Source of the DNA: Pieris napi
Lineage: Eukaryota > Arthropoda > Insecta > Lepidoptera > Pieridae
Direction: 5' to 3'
DNA: 64,000 nucleotides
NCBI RefSeq assembly: GCF_905475465.1
Contig: NC_062236.1
Span: 9,930,001 to 9,994,000 of the forward strand
A program made the translations under genes and the position numbers. Below are positions 55,740 through 64,000 of this stretch, piece after piece. Below the pieces are notes generated by a model. The model had not been told where the DNA came from. It saw only the letters and a list, made by a program, of their open reading frames with translations, and did no database searches. Positions within the stretch are counted from its first letter, which is position 1. Each line of letters opens with the position of its first letter.

Positions 55740-56110
55740 AAAAGGGTGCGTGTACTTACGTACGCGCATAAGAAGTTATACTTCTTTGGCATTATTGAAA
55801 ATAGTTTTTGATTGCATACAAATAATTAATAACAATTAAATAATCAAAGACTGGAAAAGGAGTCAAAAAATTCAGTTTAGGTACATTTGAAAAATTAAAT
55901 AAATAAATATTTATTATTTTTTCACATTAAGTGTAACATAAATTCTATTATTATTCGAATGTTGTTTTTAAATTATGTCCAATGCCGTAGCATCTTCCAT
56001 GGGCAACTTCATTCTATTAATTTTGTGTCACGGTGCGCGTAAATCGTAAAATTTCACTCTCATCAATTTTTCATAATGCGCCTAAAGAAGTATAACCTGA
56101 TATTCAAAAA
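55740..56110. repeat. GAAGTATAACTTC repeat, reverse orientation
   Basis: Left edge AAAGGGTGCGTGTACTTACG and AAGAAGTTATACTTCTTTGG; right edge AAAATTTCACTCTCATCAAT and AAGAAGTATAACC. The interior (CTGGAAAAGGAGTCA) matches 12408-12940 in reverse over most of its length. Confidence 0.65.
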
Positions 56111-56879
56111 ATAATCCTGATACAATAAATAATTCTGATTAAAAGGTAACAGGGAAATGTGAAATTGTTTGAGCCATTTCGATCAAACACACAGGAGCCA
56201 ATATAGCCATACATAACACGTAACAATCTAAATTAAACGATTTCAACAAAGTTAATATTGATGGCTTCAGATTATTAGAATTTTTAAGTAGTTAAAACAA
56301 CGAATTTTTTTCATCAACACAAAGCACATTGTTATTCCTAACTTTATCGATATTAGGCTCATTTAGAGTCGAGACCTGGCGCAAACAATAACATAAGATA
56401 TACCGGAGACGCTATGAGTAAGGAATATATCCTTCGCTTGGTAAAATTTGAATCAATTTCACCCAAAGACATCTTACCAAAACTGCATCCTCATTTAAAT
56501 AGAGGTAAGGGCATGCAACCGAAATATCTATGCCAAGGCTCTTCCAAACCAGGCTCATTGTCAATGATTACTTATGGCTATGTAATTTATACGCGAGGTT
56601 GACCCGTCCTCATAATTATAGACTATAAATGATGTGTTTAAATGTCAAAGAAATTTTGTTTAAACAATTTGTGAACGCATTTCGTTTTTATATATAATTA
56701 TAGTCTATTTAGAGTTTAGGATTCAGGATTTGACAGTTATACAATGATATAAACCGATATTCAAAAAGTATTTATTCAATATTTTTTTAACTTATCATAA
56801 GAAAAACAAAATTTTTCATCAAATTTAACTCCAGTATCCGTAAATTTTAAAACTGTTACACTTTTAACTTTGACAAAAG

Positions 56880-57193
56880 TCAAAACTACTGAATGGATTA
56901 TAATGAAACTTTACAATAATATAGCTTATACATCAGAAGCACACATAGGCTACAATGTATAAAGATATTGTGTGAATTGTCCAAAATATCAAGTAAGTAG
57001 GAATAAATCTACCATCTGCGAGCTATTCTGGCGTGCGCTGCCAAAACCGCTAGAGTTACGCATATGTAATGTGTGATGGAAATGTTTATCTCAAATAGTC
57101 AATATCTTCAGTAGTTTTTTTCTACGCCACGCTAGTATAAGCTACTCGAAATACGAATCCTGCGCAGACGAAGTCCCGGGCAACAGCTAGTTA
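56880..57193 (+). mobile_element. Helitron-type 3' portion
   Basis: Ends GACGAAGTCCCGGGCAACAG and CTAGT; contains TGGATTATAATGAAACTTTA and other segments common to such elements. The 5' limit is uncertain. Confidence 0.5.
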
Positions 57194-57221
57194 TTCATAA
57201 ATTAATAACATATTTATTAAT

Positions 57222-57645
57222 GACTAGCTGGCCTGGCGAACATCGTACCGCCTAACAGTCGATTGTTTATTTTGTTTTAATACTTTTTCTGCTATTCGGG
57301 ACACCGGTCTAGCTAGTAAGATAAAAAAAGAAAGTTGATAAGACTGATCGATGAATGAAGATAAGTTGATACATTATGTCAAAAAATTAAAATTTACCTT
57401 ACCGGAACCCCTCCACTAACCCACTAACACTTGAACTTTATGATATGGTATTAAAGTTCAAATTGACTTTTAAGTATTATTACGAATCTTTTATGTAGAA
57501 AAGTGTTGTTTTTAGACTTTTTCACTTACATTTTAACTCGTACTTCAAGGAATATTATAAAAAAAGAATTTGCCAAATTGGTCCAGGCGTTGTTGAGTTA
57601 TGCGCTTACCAACACGTTTTGCGATTCATTTTTATATTATAGATT
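57222..57645 (-). mobile_element. Helitron-type element
   Basis: Reverse orientation: it starts here as GACTAGCTGGCCTGGCGAAC and ends near TTTTATATTATAGATTT. Contains the reverse of the 'ttggtaagcgcataactcaacaacgcc' segment. Confidence 0.5.
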
Positions 57646-58541
57646 TATTATTTAATGTTTATTCACATAGTTTTAAAAGAATGTTCAACTACAAATACAA
57701 ATATGCAATCTTTAGTTTTATAGTATAACCTCTTATTTCGTAATTTTATTGCCAATAAATCTGTCCGCTGCCACAGGTGATATTTTTGGCGTAGTATTTA
57801 CAAGGTCAGTGTTGCATTAATTCCCGGCAGACACACTTATGCTTGAATTTATTGCTTATGTATTATGTAATACAAACACAAGATAAAGTAAAAAAATTAT
57901 ACTTCGCTTTTTAAATTACGAATGAAAGATGAAATAAAATTGCCATAAACTTTTTTTCACCGCGGAAACATGTTAATTTAAAATCACGTGTCTCGCGGTG
58001 TGTAGAGTTAGACGGACTGGTTTTTTAGACGAAACTTGCAAAAGAATATTAAAATGCTTTAATTTAAAAATAATAACCACTGTGCATAATAATAGGAGCT
58101 CAAAATTATTTTCTAACGCTTGCCTAGTGCAAAGATTTGGATTAGTTGAATTTATATATATATATCAAACGATTTAGGTAAAAAATTTCTATATAATATC
58201 GTTGCGTCAAACAATGCTTCAATAACTATCACATTAATATTTAAGTACTGATGACAATATACTTTTATATTACGTAAGTACGTGTCATACATATACAGCT
58301 ATATTTTATGATACATAAAGAAGCTACCATTTAAAATAATATTAAATCTATACACTTATTGTCTCTACATAATCAACCTCTTTTCGCTTCTGTGTTACAA
58401 ATACCAGTTATTTGTAGATTCATTGTGGAAATGTCAATAATGCGAATAAATAAATATTCATCGAGGTGTTCTCCATAAATCTCGTAATACACTTTACGTG
58501 GAATCGTTTTGCTGAGTCACCCTCGCAGATTAAAATTACAG

Positions 58542-58602
58542 TACGTAGGACAAAAAAGCGCTCGCTTTTTGTTAAAAAACGTCAATGGCCACTTTGGCTC
58601 TG
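58542..58602 (+). CDS. Exon-like fragment resembling the pre-Walker-A region of ABCG transporters
   Basis: The frame reads YVGQKSARFLLKNVNGHFGSG and stops at a good donor, TCTG|GTAAGA, after an acceptor-like AAATTACAG. ILK.VNG.F.SG directly before Walker A is characteristic of ABCG proteins, and an intron at SG in this phase would be followed by an exon with GPSGAGKST. No such exon is visible to the end of the window. It could be the first visible exon of a + strand gene extending rightward, a relic, or chance. Confidence 0.35.
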
Positions 58603-59600
58603 GTAAGAATATAAGAATAATAATAAATATTTTCCTCTTCACAATATTTCATTTTACAGGTTTACATGCTGCAGAGACCATCTTTGTCAATTAAGTGGAG
58701 TAGCGCTATTTCATTAAAATGATTGTTAAGTTCTTTATAATGAATGAAACAAATGCAATTACATTTAATAAATCAAAATGACATTTGCTAGTTACTTTTT
58801 TCAACTAACAAAATTAAGTTGGTACTTTAGAGTTTTCTCCAATACAACTTTTCTTTTGCAAAAAAAAATCTGGTAACTATTATATGCTTATTTTATCTTG
58901 AATATATTTTAATTGTATTTTTTAATATTTTTTTTTGTAACACTTATGTTTTCTTCAATTGTCATACATTTTAGATGAAAGATTTCGTAAAATATACCGT
59001 AGATTTAGTATTATGTATGATGTGGTAAACTTTAATAAATAAATAAACCTAGCGTCCCATAAGAAAATCGAACCAATTCTTTATTTATTATGAGTGATTC
59101 GCATATTATAAAACAAAGTGTAATACAAAACCACAATGACATTAAGCTGACACATTTGATTAATAGAATCATAGTTTAACCGATAATTAGCGGTTAAAAG
59201 TTACTACTACTCATAATTATACTGGATCTATTAGCAAAGAGCGAAATATCACGAGGCTTTGTGTATGTGCAATTTTGATATACGAATTGCTCAAGGCACT
59301 TAATCGGTACTTCGAACTGTGAAGGCCTTTACATGTGGAACGAGCTAGAACTGTCAATGTCAAACGACCGCATCACGAGGTGATTTAATGGGTAAAATCG
59401 CCACTGTACTACATATATGTAATAGGGTTTACTTTAAGTTAATTTTTTATAAGAAAGTACTATTCCTTTCATGTATAGGAGAGGATATAAGGATAGGGAG
59501 GATGCATAAAGGATTGGAACTCTGCCCGAATAACCTTATTTTTAAAATCGTAACTTTAAAGTAAATATAATTAGCTCAGAGTAAGTAACATTAAGTTAAG

Positions 59601-59888
59601 AGCAGTGTTGGCTTAGCGGCGTCAGCGTGCGACTCTCATCCCTGAGGTCGTAGGTTCGGTCCCCGGATGTGCACCAATTGACTTTCTTTCTTTGTGCGCA
59701 TTTAACATTCGTTCGAACGGTGAAGGAAAACATCGTGAGGAAACCCGGCTTGTCTTAGACCCGAAATGTCGACGGCGTGTGTCAGGCACAGCAGGCTGAT
59801 CACCTACTTGCCTATAAGACAAATGATCATGAAACAGTTTCAGAAATCTGAAGCCCAAACCTAAAAAGGTTGTAGCGCGATTGATTTT
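59601..59888 (+). repeat. tRNA-derived SINE, best full-length copy (family 1)
   Basis: AGCAGTGTTGGCTTAGCGGC (box A in TTAGCGGCGT), GTAGGTTCGGTCCCCGGATG (box B), then the complete body to AAAAAGGTTGTAGCGCGATT. Useful as the reference copy in this window. Confidence 0.88.
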
Positions 59889-60249
59889 TTTAAGTTACAT
59901 TAAACAAAATAACCATAACTTACTCGTCTTACAATAAAGTTCTAGATAAGTCAAGCAACAAGTATTTACTTGAAGATGTTAAGTAAATAGCAAGGCCTGA
60001 GTAAGCGGAAAGCCTTTTTCCGCTTATTATTAATAGCTTGAATAGTCATTGACATGTCCTTGTGGAGACCATATTTATTTTGCAATATCTACGTTAGAGT
60101 AACCTACGACTAGCTAGCGTTTGCTTGTTTACACAAATTAAAAATCCCGACTGCAATTTCCGAACAAAATGGTCTTGGATTAGCGCAGAAGGCAAGATTG
60201 CGAATATACAGCTAAGTACTTCCGATTCATTTATATATTATATATTTAT

Positions 60250-60660
60250 TAACCAGCTGCCCCCGCGAACCTCGTTTCTCCTTAATGTGATTTTACTTAG
60301 CCTACCTTTTTAGTACAAACATGGAACATTTTGCTATGCTACCCCAGAGACTGTTCGGTTTTCAGGAATAAAAACTTTTTAGGTTTTTCTGTGAATTTTT
60401 CTCTATATAAACCTCAGTTTATTAGATTTGAATTAACAAATAAAAAATAGGGGTTGATCGTAGACGGGTGAATCTATTTTTGTATGCTGTATCATAAAAA
60501 AATAAAAACAATTTTTTTTTCTGAAAAATTAAAATTTAGGGGTGGACCCTTATCATTTAGGGGTTTGAAAGATATATAGTAGCCAACTCTCAGACTTAAC
60601 GAATATGCATAAAAAATAAAGTTATTTGCAGTTCTCTATGGGTAGAACGATTGTGGCACG
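60250..60660 (-). mobile_element. Helitron-type element, diverged
   Basis: Reverse orientation: AACCAGCTGCCCCCGCGAAC at the left; further right ATGCTGTATCATAAAAAAAT, AACGAATATGCATAAAAAAT and GAACGATTGTGGCACGAGG match the element at 45688-46021. Confidence 0.5.
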
Positions 60661-60954
60661 AGGCCCTCTTAACAGAGGCGTTGTGAGTGCTTACTACTTC
60701 GAAACTAACAAAAAATTTTATGTTCTTAGAGCGAATTCGCAAAAACTACGTTAAATAATATTACGGTAATTGAGTTCTTTAGTTATATGCAAATAAATAT
60801 TATTATTGTTAGATTCGGCCATTCTCGACCCATTCAAGCCAGTTGTACAGCGATTTATAACATTTCCTTTATATAACACCAGCTCATACAGTCAAGGAAA
60901 TCGTGAACACACTAACCAATGAAAAATATTAATCACACAATCGTATTTTTTTTT

Positions 60955-61112
60955 ATAGAACAGGGGGCAAACGGGCAGGACGCACACCTGATGTTAAGTG
61001 ATACCGCCACCCATGGACACTCTCAATGCCAGAAAGCTCGCGAGTGCATTGCCGGCCTTTTAAGAAATGGTACGCTATTTTCTTGAAGAACCTTAAGTCG
61101 AATTGGTACTAC
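60955..61112 (-). mobile_element. LINE 3' tail fragment (WNQLP family)
   Basis: Reverse tail with T run, ACAGGGGGCAAACGGGCAGG, the 'gtgataccgccacccatgg' block and CTTAAGTCGAATTGGTAC, then lost. Confidence 0.75.
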
Positions 61113-61335
61113 AATGTAACAATAATACGTAAACAAAATCCTCAAAGTCTTCCGCGATCCCATGTAAAACCGGGTTTTCGTTTACCCAAAGGGAATTCCC
61201 ACTTTATTGCTCGAATCACCATTCTTGAGACAAAGTTCATCAAGAATGTAATTAATAAATCTAATGATATATAATCTAAGTAAACTGGATTTACCATATG
61301 ATCTTTGCCTCTGCAACAATTGCATGAAACGATTT

Positions 61336-61378
61336 AATTCAATGTCAACCCATGAAGTACTAATGTTGACATTGAATT
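61336..61378. repeat. Perfect 14 bp inverted repeat
   Basis: AATTCAATGTCAAC and GTTGACATTGAATT separated by 15 nt. Could fold as a hairpin; nothing else is known. Confidence 0.7.
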
Positions 61379-61957
61379 ATTCGCTCGTAGTATTACTAAA
61401 GCAGATTTACGAGCACAAAATCGAATATCAAGATATTTTAAACTCGTGTAAGCTTTTAAAAATATTGTAATTCAGCTTTGAAATGAGGATTGTTATGAAT
61501 AAAAATCTCTCATGCGCAGTTAATTGGCCAAATTTAGGTAAATGAAATACTCGTAATAACTTAAAAAACTAAACGTATAAACACTTTTTGTACTAGTTTT
61601 TTGTTACAGACCAAATTTGGTTTTTAATCATTAATATTCTTAACTAAAAATTAAAATACTGACCCTGAAAAAATATAATATCTCATTTATGCTTGGCTCC
61701 CTCGCTATTGCTCTACAATGGTTGGTTCTGCGGTACGGAGTGTTTTCACGTCACAATGATAAAAACATGTTAGCGGAAATAAGGGGAAGGCTGGATTGCC
61801 CTTACATAGGACACTGCAATGCATTGCATGTGCATACATGGTATTTGTGTGTGTGGTTTTGTTGCGGTGATGTGTGCAGGGTATTTTTATGATTGAATAT
61901 GTATTTTAAAGATTACCTACTAATATAATATTTAGGACAATATTGTAACTAACAAGT

Positions 61958-62230
61958 GAGCAGTGTTGGCCTAGTGGCTTCAGAGCTCAGCGTGCGAGGT
62001 TCGATCCCCTGTACACCAATGGACTTTCTTTCCATGTGCTCATTTAACATTAGCTCGAACGGTGAAGGAAAACATCGCAAGGAAACCGACATGTCTTAGA
62101 CCCAAAAAGTCGACGGCGTGTGTCACTGGAGGCTGATCAACTACTTGCCTATTAGATTTAAAAATCTTTATGAAACAGATGCGTAAATTTGAGGCCCAGA
62201 CCAAAAGAGGTTGTAGCACTACTGATTTTA
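61958..62230 (+). repeat. tRNA-derived SINE, nearly full length (family 1)
   Basis: GCAGTGTTGGCCTAGTGGCT, GCGAGGTTCGATCCCCTGTA, GTCGACGGCGTGTGTCACTG and the tail GAGGTTGTAGCACTACTG, with a small internal deletion around box B. Confidence 0.85.
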
Positions 62231-62873
62231 ATTGTAACTAACACAATAATACCCATTACATATGAAATTATCTACATACATACATCGGGGTCCAATCGAC
62301 ACTGATATAGGGCCAACGAAGTTGAATGTGGTCCTAATTTAAAAATAACCCTGTTAAATTGCGATTGCAATAGATAAAAATAATTAGTGTCTATTGCGTT
62401 ACTTTACGCTCTGTTTGCAATGCAGAGAACTCAATCTTAAACATGCAACACTTTATAAACAATTTGATTTCTGGCAACACTTGTGCCGTCACATCAGTGG
62501 AATGTATTGTTTGTTTAGTAACATTCGTAGTCACAATCGTTCATTTAATCATCTTTAATTACCTATCATTAGAATAAATAGTGACTAGACCCTAAAATAG
62601 ATAGACTACACCCGTTTTTTGTCCTAAGTAATCTTAATAATACTGAACGTTAAGGAACGATTTAAAATTTTACCCCTTGTCGTAAAATATGGTATAAACG
62701 GCAGGAAACTAATTATCTATTATATTAGACTTAAACGAGAGCGTAAAGCATGTGTTTTTGAAGTACATTTACTATGAGACATATTTTTACTGCAAAGTTC
62801 TGCATTAATTTGTACTATCAACAACACATAAAGCTTCAATAATTGAAGTAGCAAAAAAACTAAAATAGACTCT

Positions 62874-62995
62874 CCCTCAACGAATAAGTATCGCAATACA
62901 GCGAGGAAATGCTGCCAGCGTTAAAGGTACATTGCCACAGGGACCAAACTTTTTAAATTTGTTTTAGTTTTATTTTTATTAATTAATTTTATTAT
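62874..62995 (+). mobile_element. LINE 3' end, truncated
   Basis: Encodes LNEISIAIQRGNAAS-like text (CAACGAATAAGTATCGCAAT, ACAGCGAGGAAATGCTGCCA) and the GGGACCAAACTTTTTAAATT tail. Same family as 10427. Confidence 0.7.
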
Positions 62996-63203
62996 TACTA
63001 AATGGTCTCCAATGTAAAGTAGACGAATGAATACAGACTGCCTTTATTGGATGTTTTCAAAATGTTTCGCTTAAATGTTTTATAGAATACTAGTCTGGCA
63101 CTAGCAGTGAAAGATTTTTAATAAAATTTTGGACGAATATTTGAGGATTTTGCCTTTGAGCGTCAAGGATATAGATAGCGACATAATTTGTTTTTTTGAT
63201 CTG

Positions 63204-63444
63204 CCCTGCGATTCTGTAACTCACTTTTCGAACTCACACAGCGGTTTTCGCATCGGCGGTCGCTCTGAAATCAGTCGTGAAGCAGTCATTTTATGATTTG
63301 GCATTCTGATAAACAATAAACTACAAACTCCCACCTTTTCAGAATGCCAAATCATAAAATGACTGCTTCACGACTGATTTCAGAGCGACCGCCGATGCGA
63401 AAACCGCTTTGAGAGTTCGAAAAGTGAGTTACAGAATCGCAGGG
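63204..63444. mobile_element. Harbinger-type MITE with CTG target duplication
   Basis: The most complete copy: CCCTGCGATTCTGTAACTC and its mirror GAGTTACAGAATCGCAGGG, arms over 100 bp, a small loop (ACAATAAACTACAAACTCCC). CTG flanks both ends (63201-63203, 63445-63447). The arms differ by very few bases. Confidence 0.88.
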
Positions 63445-63464
63445 CTGATTCGATCTTTAATCTT

Positions 63465-63585
63465 ATAATATACCGGTAGTAAATCTAAATTTAGAATCAA
63501 TTTAACATCTTTTCTGTTGACGTCCATAAGTGTACTTGTTTACCTATATGAATAAAGTTATTTTGAGTTTGAGTTTAATTAAAAT
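63465..63585 (+). mobile_element. LINE-like 3' end, truncated
   Basis: ACCGGTAGTAAATCTAAATT, GTTGACGTCCATAAGTGTAC and ATGAATAAAGTTATTTTGAG tail; reverse counterpart at 45138. Confidence 0.65.
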
Positions 63586-64000
63586 CAGATGATACCATAA
63601 TTCGCAATCTATACGAAATAAATACGACTATATCTACGTCAATAATTTAACTACAACCGGTTCAAGAAACCAGTAACAAAATTACTACGCTGCATGGAAT
63701 TTTATGCGGAGAAAAACTTTATTGGTTGTTATTGAAGATTTTTATACAAAACAATAATAACAGCAGTATTGTAAGTTTAATAAAATCTCGGATTTATATA
63801 AGTAATATAATTTATAAGGACTTGGAGATACTTTGAAGCCTTGATTGTTTATGGTAGGATTCAAAAAACGATACTAAATGTTACAACTCTGGAGTACAAA
63901 TATTAAATAACTTTCGTACAAAAGATCTATTGTTGTATGTACAAAAAAATCTAATCGATTTTAAAATAAATTGTGACTTTTACCAGTATTATCCTCGAAA

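Larger units (their letters stand above)
51404..58541. other. Upstream region of the ABCH gene
   Basis: Should contain the 5' UTR exon and promoter of the - strand transporter; neither was located. Recognisable content: Helitrons (51432, 52921, about 56880, 57222), a SINE (51840), LINE tails (51985, 53395), a cluster of TGACGTCA motifs (52346-52405) and the GAAGT repeat (55740). 53620-55740 holds nothing identifiable. Confidence 0.55.
58603..64000. other. Right flank: repeat-rich, no established gene
   Basis: Contains SINEs at 59601 and 61958, a Helitron-like stretch at 60250-60660, a LINE tail at 60955, a short hairpin at 61336, a LINE tail at 62874, a MITE at 63204 and a LINE-like end at 63465. 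The intervening sequence shows no conserved ORF. Confidence 0.55.

Noticed and set aside
56414..56602. 62-codon + strand frame with an ATG
   Set aside because: No domain or splice context and no relation to the ABC genes.
59601..59670. Possible tRNA gene from box A and box B matches
   Set aside because: The match is to a SINE head present in many copies. No cloverleaf with acceptor stem could be formed. The same holds for the box B at 27880 (-).
61264..61470. 68-codon frame with a CLCNNC-like stretch
   Set aside because: The cysteine spacing is too short and isolated to support a zinc finger; no flanking exons.
1..64000. CRISPR arrays, operons, phage or bacterial mobile elements
   Set aside because: Introns, SINEs, LINE tails and Helitrons show a eukaryotic chromosome. 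No regularly spaced repeat array was seen.

Overview
The window is eukaryotic, AT-rich and repeat-laden. It is most likely from a moth or butterfly. The signs are a high density of tRNA-derived SINEs, Helitron-type elements ending in CTAGT, 5'-truncated LINE tails, and two insect-type genes with many small exons and large introns. All coding exons below were assembled by eye from frame continuity, splice sites and protein motifs. Both assembled reading frames close exactly: 1452 nt and 2364 nt including the stop codons.

Layout. From 1542 to 18490 on the + strand lies a nine-exon lysyl oxidase-like gene (Loxl2 type). It encodes a signal peptide, two SRCR domains and a complete copper-amine-oxidase (LOX) domain, 483 residues in all. 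Its third intron uses a GC-AG splice pair and carries a decayed 1.6 kb Tc1-like transposon just inside the donor. Its later introns hold a Harbinger remnant, Harbinger-type MITEs, Helitrons and LINE tails. From 51399 down to 20719 on the - strand lies a fifteen-coding-exon half-size ABC transporter (NBD then TMD, 787 residues). It is of the insect ABCH / 'G family member 23-like' kind, with every nucleotide-binding motif intact. A 3' splice site 4 nt before its ATG implies at least one untranslated first exon upstream, which I did not locate. The two genes are convergent, with stop codons 2.2 kb apart. Nothing suggests that they act together: one product is secreted and cross-links extracellular matrix, the other is a membrane transporter.

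From 51.4 to 64 kb there is mostly repeat-rich sequence. A single short exon-like stretch near 58.55 kb resembles the region just before Walker A in ABCG transporters. It could be the first visible exon of a + strand gene running off the right edge.

The most unusual items are: the GC-AG intron; a 1.93 kb element with near-identical 503 bp inverted arms around a decayed, once-spliced ORF, with a diverged relative 14 kb away; a Helitron-like insertion flanked by an exact 51 bp direct duplication that ends 3 bp from an exon donor; a truncated 5S rRNA copy inside an ABC-transporter intron; and MITEs with CAG/CTG target duplications beside a Harbinger transposase remnant.
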